A DNA stretch of 64,000 nucleotides from Parietaria judaica (Eukaryota; Streptophyta; Magnoliopsida; Rosales; Urticaceae). The stretch spans positions 37,496,501-37,560,500 of the forward strand of contig OX940863.1 in NCBI GenBank assembly GCA_954871525.1, read 5' to 3'. Within the stretch, counting starts at the first letter, position 1, and each line of letters starts with the position of its first letter. Below the pieces are notes generated by a model. The model saw only the letters and a program-made list of their open reading frames with translations. It ran no database searches and had not been told where the DNA came from. The position numbers were made by a program, and so were the translations under genes. Below, in pieces: positions 22,122 through 33,411 of this stretch.

Positions 22122-25100
22122 ATGGCGATGAACCTTCGGCTTCGCAGCCTCGTTTGGTGGAGACGCTTCTCCAAGAAGGACTGGGCAATCGCCATCTCCG
22201 TCTTCGCTCTTTCACTCTTCGCGCTCTCTCTCCTCCCCCTCGCCGACGATGGACCTTCGCCTCCTTCGCTACCAGTAATCAATTTCGTTGACTTGACCTT
22301 GTCGCACCTCGCCAAGGACAGAGCTGCTCGTACTCATCCATTCTCCTCCTCTTCTTCTTCTTCTCTGCTGAGAATTTGGAATTGTTTGATTAATTTTCTT
22401 CTGTTTCAGTCTGTTTAGATGGAAGTCTTCCTGGTTACCATTTCCAGAGAGGTTTTGGATCTGGCTCTGAGAATTGGATTCTTCACATTGAGGTTTGATC
22501 AGACTCCATTAACTTGTTCAGTTTTAGCTTAGTTTGATTCAGTTCTATGGAGTTTCTTTAGGGAATCAATGGAGGACAGACATTGATGTTCTGAAAGAAG
22601 ACATTTTGTGTTTGGATTGTGGTGTGTAGGGTGGAGGGTGGTGCAACACCCCGGAAACGTGCTCGCTTCGTAAGAAGACGGCTTTGGGTTCCTCTGACTT
22701 CATGCAACGCCGTATTCGCTTTTCCGGGATCTTAAGTGGTGACCCGTTAGAAAATCCCGGTGATTGTGCTTATCGAATTGACGAGTCTGTTCCTATTGTG
22801 TGATAGGCTTTGAGCCACAAATGTAAAGCTAGCAGTTTTGCTTGTGTGCCCTTTCCAGATTTCTATAACTGGAACAAGGTGAAGCTGCGCTACTGTGATG
22901 GTGCTTCTTTGTCCGGTAACCCTGAGGCTGAGAGCAAGTTAAAAGTACGTTTCGTATTGACGAATTTTATTTTATATTGAATGAAAATGACTCAAATGAT
23001 AGATATGTTGCTTTATTTTTCTGGGTGTAGGATGGGGCTAAGTTTTTCTTTAGAGGCCAGCTAATATGGGAAGTGTATATGGAGGAGCTTCTCAATATTG
23101 GCTTGTCGAAAGCAAAACAGGTATTTCCTTATTGTAAATTGCCATTGGATTTTAATAAGATCTGCGATGAAACAAATAGGATTCGTAAGATTTAATGGTA
23201 GAGCCGCAGTAATTACCTATCATCGGAGGAAGGGCATGTTTATTCCTTTATTGTATTTCATTAAGGGTGTTTTGATGTTTTCGATTTATTGCCGTTCGGG
23301 ATTAGGACTGCCTTATGGCGCCTAGCTTAGGGGCTGATAAGGCTTAATGCTTTGTTTAGTCTTTCTCTTGCTTAGCATCGTTATGAGAAGCCGCTTAGAG
23401 AGAAATGGGTGATTGAGCTGATAAAGGAAGAGAAAATTTTATTTCTTATTCGATATTAATCAAACTTGTTATTTGTCTGTGCTGTGTGATATCTCTACGT
23501 AGGCTCTTCTCTCAGGATGTTCTGCTGGTGGTTTGGCAACTCTTATTCACTGTGACGACTTCCGCAACCGTCTTCCAAAGGACGTAACTGTAAAATGTCT
23601 TGCTGACGCAGGGTTTTTCCTTGACGAGTATGTTTTATGCATAAGTCTTGAGCTTATGCATCAATTCTTTTTGTCTATTCTGATAAGTTTAAACTCTCTC
23701 TAGGTTCATGGTTTTTTAGATAATGAATGACGTCTTAGTTTATTAATTAGGTATGTGTAATGACTTGAAATGAGACCTTTCTTGATCTTCCCTTCGAAAT
23801 GGTTTTCGAAATCCGAGACCCGCTGTTTGCGGTCCTCGAACTTTTCTTCAGAGAAAAGTGAGAACTTTTGGAAATAATAATGCCTGAAACTTGTTAGCAG
23901 AAAATCGACCGGATAAGAGGAATTACTCTCAAAATTATAACATAAAGCAATGAAGAATAAAATATCACATTAGGACCGTACCTTATTCTACCGCCCTGAC
24001 AGAAGAATGTTAGCATTAAACAACCCATGTTCACACTATATATTTCAGAAAAAAAAAAGATATCATTGTGACATTCTCATTCTTGCTTCATGCGTTTCAG
24101 GAAGGATATTTCTGGAAATTACACAATGAGATCATTTTATAATGATGTCATCAACCTTCAGGTTATGCTCTAATCCTTGATGATATGGGTTTTATAGATT
24201 AATTAGCCCGGTGATCGTCTTCTGAGTTTGTATATGGTTGGAACCAGTACATGTTAGATTCCATCTTGAGTCTATCCATTGTTAGTTTAGAAGGTCCTTT
24301 CATCAGATAAAAAAAAAAATAGTTCGAAAAGTTAACAAGAAAAAAAATGTACATAAAATTTAAAAATAGCTCTGATTTCTTACCATTACGTATAAGCAAA
24401 GAGACAAAAAAATGTATAGGAGGCACACTAAGTAGGGGTGAAACCGTAACCGGGAACTTAGGATTTTGATAGTTTTTCCTCCAGTTCATTGCCGACAATT
24501 TAAAATCTCCTCCTGGTCCAGGTATCAGTTTTGAAAAAACCCAAAGTATTGGAAAAACCCAGTATTTTTTTGTTTTAAACTGTGAACCGGGACTGGTAAA
24601 AATACTTGTTATAAAACCAGGTTTTAATCGATTTTATGAAAAATATATATGTTATAATAAAATAAATAAAATTATATTTAAAAAATAATAATGAACAGAA
24701 GGTTGGGACTGGGACTGGGAATTTCCCGATTGCAATTTGTGAAAACAGGTCCCGGTCCCTGTTCAGTACCAGTTCTTAAACCGGTACAGATGACCAGGAA
24801 CTGTATAAAACCTCCGGAAAAGATATCAGTTTTTAAACCTGTACCGGGAACGGGAGCCGATAAAGTACTTTAACCCTAGGAGGCAATATTAGTGACTGAG
24901 GTATCATATTCTGATGCAGATTGCTGATCATATCTGAAATCATATGCTTCAGGGTGTGGCGGGAAATTTGCAAAAGGAATGTATTTCCGGTTTGGATCTA
25001 TCAGAGGCATGTAATCTTTTCTTCTTTAATTATTATATGTCAAATACAAGACTTAGTAATGTATTTTTTGTCAATCTCGATTTCTACCTGATATCATTTG

Positions 25101-27696
25101 CTTTGTCCTAAACAGCAATGGAAGTGTATTTTTCCCCAACAGATTATAAAGAACATAAATACTCCTCTCTTCCTTGTCAACCCGGCTTATGATTTTTGGC
25201 AGGTGAATTTGGAAATCCTATTTGTTTTCTTAAGATTTTTATTTCCTGCTGGTTTTGACGTAATGCTGACTTGTGTGACGAAGTAGATACAAAATATATT
25301 GGTTCCGGAAGCAGCAGATCCTCATGGTTACTGGCGAGAATGCAGATTAAACATTCGCAATTGCAACCCTAGGCAGATTCAAATTCTTCAAGGTACTTGA
25401 ATATTTGCAGCATTTATGCCAGTGAATAGAATATTTTATTACAGGATTCATCTCTATCGAAAAAAATTGGCTCTAAAAATCGAACTTATCAATTATATCC
25501 AGACAACTGCTTGTGAAATTTACAAGGACATTGTGGAAAGCATAATTCTAGGTATATTTTATATTCACGTTACGGATGCCTTCTTTGGCAAGGCTTACCA
25601 AAGAAGGAACCACGTCATACCGGTCTAGTTAAAAGCTTGGACCGGTGTTATCTTATCGCATTTTAATTGACACAATTCAAATTTATATCATTTAAATTAC
25701 ATCGTTTAGTTCGTGTCGTTATAAAGTGAACTTTGGTTATGTCCTTTTTAAGTATACTTGGTTTGTATCGTTCTGGCCTACGTATAAATCGGCCAAAGTT
25801 TGTTGAACCAAATAGTTCTCTTAGTCTTAGCTAGCTAGTCTCTCTCTAGAATAGAGACACTAAGCTTGTAAGAGATTGATTAGGAAATCGAGAAAATGTT
25901 ACGAGCTAAGATCGATAAACCCGGAATCGCGAACGTAAGAATACAGTGAATTGACAAGGAATTCCGCCAACCTTCACTCAACCCAATCTCCCCTCTTTGA
26001 GAGATTAAGTTTTCTGACTGGTTTTTGGTTCCTTTCTTATTGACTTAAGCTCTCTTATATAGGGCACAAAATTACAACCTAATTGACTTAATTAAACTCT
26101 AAACAACAATTAACCTTCTAAATGACATTACACAGAATTAAAACTCTATGACATTTATGATAAGGCCCCGACAGTTTAGGCTTCATCTCGTTTAATTTAT
26201 TTGCGTCGTTTGTTTTTATGTCGTCGTATTTAATTGGGTCTTAGGATATTTAAATTGAGTTATCGTTTAAATTATTTAATTATGTCATTTTAATTATGTT
26301 AGAGGGTTTATTTAGTCGGGCCCGGTCCGGCCCATTAGCTTGTAATCTTGCTCTAATTAATAGAGCTCCGATTAATGAAAAGGTAGTCAATAAACATTCA
26401 AAAACTTAATCTCTAAGAGATTGGGTTTGTGAGTGTTGGCCGAAAATTCCGAAATTCTCATTTCGAGTTTACCGATCTTCGGGCTCGTATCAATTTACAA
26501 CAATTAAAACTCTACGTCATTAAGTCTCACACTCAGATGCATTAGAAACGCGACTCCCGTTACGAGATCACTATTTTGATATGTAAAATATCAACAGCGT
26601 CATGATAAAGTGACAAGAATTGGACTGGATATTGTATTTGAATCGATAATGAAACAAAAGCGACAATTGATCAGCTATTTGAGAGGTGGATGTGGATCGA
26701 TGCCTATCAATAAAAAGCGAAAAGTTGTTACATGAATATCTTCACAAGAGAGCCTGCTGCCAATAACCTCTCTATATTATTAACCCCGATTCCCTGCAAA
26801 AGACAAACCTGCCCTTACAAAGTTATTTATAAATTTTTTCCCTTCTATTTTAAACCTTTAGGAGAAATTTGGACACCGAGCTAATGTACTCAGTTTTATT
26901 TCGCTTTTAGGTTTCAGGGATTCTCTTCTAACAGCGCTGAATGATTTCAAAAAGAACAAGGATGGAGGTATGTTCATAAATTCATGCTTCGGGCATTGCC
27001 AGACATGGATGACGGAAACATGGCATTCGCCGTATTCTCCTAAAATCAACAACAAGGTAACAGAATGTCTTCTCTTCTCGTGTATAACATGAATTGCATG
27101 AAGCAAACTAGTTAAAACTATAGTTTTCCTCGGATTTCTTCTTCGCGTAATTATCAGCCAATGCCCCCAGAATTTGTTGTTTTGTCGCAGTTTCCCTTTT
27201 AAAGTTTCTACTGCCAACTTCGCCCTCTAAACATGTAAACGGTAAAATGCTTTTTGTCTGTAAAATAATGTAAATTTTTTGTCGAAAATCTATACATGTT
27301 CTATGCTCATGCTACTACGCAGCATACCGTGCACATGGCATAACCGTTAATTGCTTTAACGACCAGGAGGGAAATTTCTTTTGTTTACAAGTTGAAAGAG
27401 TAACTGTTTCTACGAAAATGTTAAGCGGGAAACTGCGACAACACGATAAGTTAAAAAAGACATACCTGATAATTACTCTTTTTCGCCTTATAAGTGTTTA
27501 CCAAGTCTTACGTAAGCTCTATTACTAACCTTTTTCTGCAATTTGGATTTTTTTCCATTGCGAATTTTCCGTGTCTATGATCGAGCAGACAATCGCAGAT
27601 TCAGTGGGAGACTGGTTCTTCGGGCGGAAAACGGTGAAGCAGATTGATTGTGCATATCCTTGCAATCCCAGTTGTGTTCATAGGACTTTCTCGTGA
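22122..27696 (+). CDS. PAE: Pectin acetylesterase (CE13 family), 12 exons
   Basis: Exons 22122-22329, 22410-22492, 22630-22759, 22859-22944, 23031-23120, 23503-23627, 24101-24161, 24953-25006, 25116-25202, 25287-25392, 26911-27056 and 27589-27696 join in frame to 427 aa. The product would remove acetyl groups from pectin in the cell wall. Residues 20-40 ([20 protein letters not shown]) are a signal anchor or signal peptide. Family blocks are [32 protein letters not shown] and FFRGQLIWE. The Ser-Asp-His triad is visible: Ser206 in GCSAGG, Asp305 in VNPAYDFWQ, His372 in FGHCQ. Paired cysteines are kept. Overall it resembles the Arabidopsis PAE5/6/10 group. All introns are GT-AG except intron 8, which starts GC (25007). 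Intron 7 holds a hAT derivative, intron 10 a foldback, and a Helitron lies 40 bp past the stop. No disruption of the frame was found. Confidence 0.92.
24426..24877. mobile_element. Ac-like non-autonomous hAT element, copy C (intron 7)
   Basis: TAGGGGTGAAACCG begins at 24433 and TTTAACCCT ends at 24877, with GGAACC/CCGGT motifs between. AGGAGGCA occurs at 24418-24425 and again at 24878-24885, a plausible 8-bp duplication. Seven extra bases (CACTAAG) separate the left copy from the usual TAGGGG end. The ends are less perfect than copies A and B, so this is an older insertion. It lies in a pectin acetylesterase intron without touching splice sites. Confidence 0.65.
25880..26500. repeat. Foldback-type inverted repeat in intron 10
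   Basis: The segment about 25959-26040 (CAACCCAATCTC, GAGAGATTAAGTTTT) is present in inverted, diverged form at about 26395-26480 (AAACTTAATCTCTAAGAG). The arms flank about 350 bp. The insertion helps make intron 10 (25393-26910) the longest of the gene. The ends and target duplication were not resolved. Confidence 0.4.
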
Positions 27697-27747
27697 TGTA
27701 TTTTGTGTACTTTTCGACATCATTTTATATTGTTACTAGTAGATGGA

Positions 27748-27762
27748 CCGCGCGTTGCGCGG
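27748..27762 (-). other. Helitron 3'-terminal hairpin
   Basis: A six-base GC stem (CCGCGC/GCGCGG) with a three-base loop lies nine bases from the CTAG terminus, the diagnostic Helitron end structure. Confidence 0.85.
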
Positions 27763-27918
27763 TTGTGCAGACTTTGTTTATAAATTTAATAAGCATACTA
27801 AATAATTTAATTTTTTTGGCCTATAGTGGAAGGCTAAGCCTAAACCAGAGAAGGGAAGGACTTTTGATATAGCCAAAAAAATTATAACTATATAAGTATC
27901 AATTTTTTGTATTAATAC

Positions 27919-28484
27919 AGGTAAAAGTATCTTGAAGTACCTTAAAGTTAACGACATATTTCATATTTTTTATATGCAAAAGTACTAAAATCTTAATATT
28001 ATTTATGTGATCGTTAGTACCAAACCATTAACTTTCAAGAAATATCAATATTTATTACGGCATATATTCTTAAGTTAATATTGACGACGTAACTACTTAA
28101 GTTATTATCATTTATTAGCGACATAAGTACTTAAGTTATTATCTTATACATAAAATATATAGAATTGGTAGTTAAAATTACAAAAATATCATAAACTCTT
28201 AAATTATTGTTGACGACATAAATACTTAAGTTATTGTGATTTAAGCTATTTTTGTAATTTTATTTGCCAATTCTACGTATTTTATGTCTATATGATAATA
28301 ACTTAAGTACTTATGTCATTACTGATAAATTATTTACTCATGCCGCAATAAAAATTAATATTTTATGAAAGTTAACGGTTTGGTACTATCGGCATAAATA
28401 ATTTTTAATATATATGTACTTTTACCTCTAAAAAGAAGATTTTGAATGCCGTGAAATTTAAGGTACTTCAAGATACTTTTGCCT
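27919..28484. mobile_element. Foldback MITE nested in the Helitron
   Basis: The termini at 27919-27946 (starting AGGTAAAAGTATCTTGAAGT) and 28457-28484 (ending CTTCAAGATACTTTTGCCT) are inverted copies over 28 bp with few mismatches. The interior continues as imperfect inverted repeats with ACTTAAGTTATT motifs. The type resembles the repeat at 41410-41840. The superfamily is uncertain. Confidence 0.65.
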
Positions 28485-30245
28485 CTATGTTTCCTTGTAA
28501 TTATGACGCATTAATTAAATTGTTACATGACCTCTTTAAATTCATGACTTTTAATAGCAATGCATGAATGAAATGGTCTCTTTGCTATTTTTTGTAATGA
28601 GTTTCATCACAATTTTTTTAAAAAAATCTCAGAGCATCAACAATTACGTTTATGTATATATTTACACACATAAACATGTTAAAAAGACTCTTGACATAGC
28701 AAACAATGCCTTTCCAATTATACATTTTTATTTAATAATGGTCTAAAAGTGGAAGGACTTTTGATATAACCAAATAATTATACAGCACATATAAATGTCA
28801 GTTTTTTATTTATAATTATTTGCATTAATCAAATTGATATAGAAAACCTCTTTAATGACTTAAAAAAAATAACCTCTTAGCATTGATTTCTAAGCAGGAA
28901 AAAAAAAATATACATATAATGGCTATCATTTAACCCACATATTCGTGCATAAAAGTAAAACATTGAGTTTCAATTTCATTAAAAAAAAAAACACTTCAGT
29001 TTCTATAGCAGTTATTTATTCATAATACACGTTTTATATTTCATTATCTCTTTAATTGAAAAAAAAAAAAACAACACCTTGCTCTACTTTAAGACATTAT
29101 CATTAAGACATTATCACATATAGTAAATTACTAAACCCTCCTAAGACTAACAATCCAAAAACTAATTTATCAAAAAAATGATATGATTGATAGATTTCAC
29201 CAACTCCAACTCCAATAAGTGAATAAATACCTCAACATATACCAAAAATATATTCAAACTGACAAAATATGCATCAAATGACACTTCTTTTAATATGAGA
29301 TGAGAAAGAAAATAAATGGTTTATTTCGATAGTAAAAATATTATATAAAAAGTCCAACGTTTGTCTTAATTAAATATTTTTGCCGTTCAGAAATGAGAAT
29401 AAGTAGTATGGTGCAACATTACTCGTAGTTAGCTATTTTTCATTACAAAATAAAAATAGGTATTATAGGGCAATATTTTTTATAATTAAGTATTTTTGCC
29501 ACTATTAAACCATTAAATAGTGAACCATTTATATAAGCAGGTTTTTGTTTCTATTTATTATAATGAACTAAATTTGTGTTATTAGAGTTAAAGTTAGTTA
29601 CAAAGTTTAACCGATTAAAAAGAACGCAGAGGGTCATGAAGAAAAAAATTTAGTTACAAAGTATTAGACTTTGGCATGACATGTTTTCCATTCATACCAT
29701 TTTTAAAAAAAATAGGTATTAAGATAGCTATCAATATTACGATAATATAAATAACAATGATAATATACCTATAAGTTTGATAACTAATAATAATGTAAAA
29801 TCTGTAATCGATCTAACTAACCAAAAATACAATATTATATTATGGAGGTTGTTGCTTCTTATATAAACATTAACATTACGTTGAACTAACAAATGGAGTC
29901 AATGAATTTATAAATACAAAAACTAAAACTAAATTAACGGAAAAATCAAATAAAATAATTGCTCGTGAGAGATAACTCAAAGAGAACCTTAACTTTAGCA
30001 AACACATGTTTCTCTCTCAACAAAATTTTTAGTGTTTCTGTGTCGCCATCGAGTAGAGTCTGTTGTTGTCTTTGATCGACTCCAATGCATTCGCGAGATC
30101 GTTTACCTGAAACATCCCTTAAGAAATAAGGAAGAAATAATTACAATCATAGCGACATAAATATTTTTTTGACCAGATTATATGTGCAAATGAAATATAC
30201 ATTATACAATTTCTAAGATCAAAACCACACACTAAAAATGTAAAT

Positions 30246-30283
30246 ATATTTGAATATATATATATATATATATTCAAATATTA
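30246..30283. repeat. AT-rich palindrome
   Basis: An ATATTTGAAT arm, a (TA)n centre and an ATTCAAATAT arm form a near-perfect hairpin inside the Helitron. It is probably a microsatellite expansion of a short palindrome. Confidence 0.6.
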
Positions 30284-32196
30284 AGCGGAATATTAAACAA
30301 ATTAATCCATTGATTGGGTATCATGTAATTTAAAGATGTACATAAACAATAAACAATATAGTAATTGTTTAATTTAGTTGTACGATTTTTAGTGAATATG
30401 ATCATAAATATTTGTGAATTTTTAAATAAATTGGTAAAACAACTACGGTTAAACATTAAAAAAAAAGGTTGAATTGGTAAGGTTTTGCATTAATAATAAT
30501 AATAGTTGAATCGGCAAAGAATAAATGTGAGAAAATAATAAATCTTGTTGTGTATTAGTTATGTATAAATTATAAATTAACTTTGTATTATATGTTACAA
30601 ATAATTACATAATAATGTAAAACATATAATGTGAGAATAATACATATGTAAAAAAAAAAAAAAGAGATAAGAAATTACAATAAATATTAATCATGCTCAA
30701 GAAACCAAAATTATGCCTGAAGAATTACCAGCGAAATGAAGTATTTGCAATTTTGCAAATACTTCTCATTAAGAATTAAAGAATAGAATTCATACTGTTC
30801 ATCAATTAAGTTGGCCGTTGACACTTCTCATTAAGAAATCTACGTGAAAAATAGTTAGGATAGCAAACATAAAATTTGACACCATCAAAGAAAGTGAAAT
30901 GAAAGCGTTATTAGAAATTTATCATGCACAATTTCAATCTCACCAACACATTTCAATCTCACCAAAAGTGTGCTAATAACTTTTTTTAATAAAAAAAAAA
31001 ACCTATTAAATTAATACTAAGAACAAAAAAATAGAAATTGTATTACTGATTGTGTATTTCATAATCATAATATTGTAACAAAATCCAACTTGAAATTTGT
31101 GCAAAGTAGTTGTAGATAAAAAAAAATAAAAAAAATGAAGAAATCAGTTGCACGCATTTATCTTGGGGATAATATTTACAATAATTGTAATGATAATTAC
31201 GTTTTGATGATAATTTGGATATCTTTGTTATTTTATGCATATATATATATAATATATATATACATGCATACATGACTGCATTTCTTCAATCGCTTAAAAA
31301 ATTAAGAAATGAGAAAATAAATAATTTGTATGGTAAAGGTAATAGAACTCTCACCATAAAATCACTGGTAAAACAGTGATGAGAAAAAATATTAATAAAA
31401 ATAAATGAAAATTTTATAAAATTAGAAAGCACACAATAAAAAGAAATTGATGATAGTTACTTATGAAATGAAAAAATAAATAATTTATCTGATAAGGGAC
31501 GTAGAACTCTCACCAATTATGTATCCAAAAGCCGCAGCTGAAAAATGAAATCCCTCAATATAAATCCGCTACTAAAAAAATGAAAAAAATAATAATTAAC
31601 ACAATAAAAACTATCAAAACTTCGTCAATTGTATACCCAAAAACCACCATTGGAAATAGGAATCGAGGATCACGACCTTTATAATCTATGACCACACACA
31701 CATGGGGAAAAAATCATTCCGATGCAATACGTGATTTTATGCATATATATCAATGTATATACATGTCGTGACTCTTTATATATCCATTTACTTTTACTGA
31801 ATTAATGGCATTGATCAAATGTGTTTCTTCAAATTCCATTAATCAAATACAATCAATGATTGTAAACGTCCAAGGCATCACATGAATTAATTTGATGTAT
31901 GATTTTATATATAAAAAAAAAAAAAAAAAAAAGATGAAAAATTCTAGAAAAAAGTTTCTTCAAATTCCAATAATAAAATACAATCAATGATTGTAAACCT
32001 TTAAGGGCATCACATTAATTAATTTGATGCATGATATTATTAAAAAAAATGAAAAATTCTAGAAAAAATTGAAATCACCAATACCTCCTTCACATTGAGT
32101 GAAAAAAATTCTAAATTCTATAAAAAATTGAATTCTCAATACATTCTTCATATCTTGCCACATCACTTGTGACTTCCTCCTTTTAATATATATAGA

Positions 32197-32827
32197 TTAT
32201 TCTTGTGGGAATAATTCGTTTAGAATGAATGCCCTTTTATTAAAGAATTAAACTTCCATTTTCATTGCATTTTTTTTTTGTTTAGTTTTATATTTTTTAT
32301 ATTTATTTTTAGGGTTACATGTACTCGTGTTATAGAATATATTTGGGTATGTTGTTTTATTTCTTTGTTTTGATTGTGAATTTTTCTTCTTGCACCTTTT
32401 GCTCTTTGATTTATGAGTATTTTACTCTAAATTCTTAGGAAGTTTAATAGGAAATTATATTTCAAAAGTGACCAAATGAAGTGAACTGAGAAGTCAAAAT
32501 ACCAAATGTTTATGGAGTATCCGAGTTTGCTATTAATATTTGACACATTCTTTAATGGAATAATCTCCAAGATTTTTCATGTTCAATTGATAAAAATTAA
32601 AAACAGTGTTACGGGTATTTTTACGGCTTACAAAAATTTACGGCCCAACGAGGAATACGGCCCAAAATAATATATATATATATATATAATATGTATATTT
32701 GAATAATTGATCTGCATAATTTCTTATCACACAATTTATATATATATATATAATATAAATTTTAGATGAGGCTACATGTTGCCACTTGACTTGTGCCCAA
32801 TCCAATCGTGCAATATTGTTTCACTTT

Positions 32828-32871
<44 letters not shown>

Positions 32872-32908
32872 CAAGTAAAACGAAGAAGAGGTGGGCAATA
32901 TGCCCCAT
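32197..32908. other. AT-rich spacer with (TA)n microsatellites
   Basis: The spacer lies between the Helitron and the hAT. (TA)n tracts are at about 32670-32690, 32738-32752 and 32831-32867. Overlapping ORFs in all frames here are microsatellite artefacts. No gene was found. Confidence 0.5.
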
Positions 32909-33411
32909 TAGAGCTGCACACATTAATCGCCACTCGCGATTCGACGCGTCGCGACGCGTGATCTGGGGATCGCGATGCGTCGCGATTTTGCGGCAAAAGT
33001 CGCGATTCGTCGCGATTTTGGGCACGCGTCGCGACGCGTGAGGGGTGATCCGAGATTCTCATCCAACGGCCAGGATGATGCCACGTCATCGATCCGTGTG
33101 ATGTTTTTGTTTGTGGCAATAATAACACGTTTTTCACCCGAAATTTATTACCCAACCACAATTTTTACCTACTTTATTCGAATTCAACCCTAAAATTTCA
33201 AAAAAAAAAAAATTACCCACTATTATTCACCCACCACAATAATTATTCACCCACCCTACTCTCTCCTCAAACCCTATAAATACCACCCCTTCCTCCCTCA
33301 TTTCCTCACAACAATCTTCCATCTCTCTCTCAAATTCTCTCAACTCTCTAAGTTTTTTCCCTCTAAAGCTCTAAAGTTCTCAAGTTCTCAAGTTCTCAAT
33401 TTTGTTCCATT

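Larger units (their letters stand above)
27736..32196 (-). mobile_element. Non-autonomous Helitron, 4.46 kb
   Basis: On the minus strand the element starts TCTATATATATTAAAAGG (32196 downward), a typical plant Helitron 5' end. It ends with a hairpin CCGCGC-loop-GCGCGG (27762-27748), then nine bases, then CTAG (27739-27736). The insertion is between A (complement of 32197) and T (complement of 27735), with no target duplication, as expected. The interior is AT-rich and has no Rep/helicase reading frame. A foldback MITE sits near its 3' end. It inserted 40 bp after the pectin acetylesterase stop codon, probably in the 3'UTR. Confidence 0.85.

Noticed and set aside
25416..25628. 70-codon ORF inside PAE intron 10
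   Set aside because: Splice phases place it wholly within the intron and it has no recognisable domain.
32762..33193. Overlapping ORFs around 32.8-33.2 kb
   Set aside because: They read through (TA)n microsatellite and the hAT subterminal motifs on both strands; no protein family.
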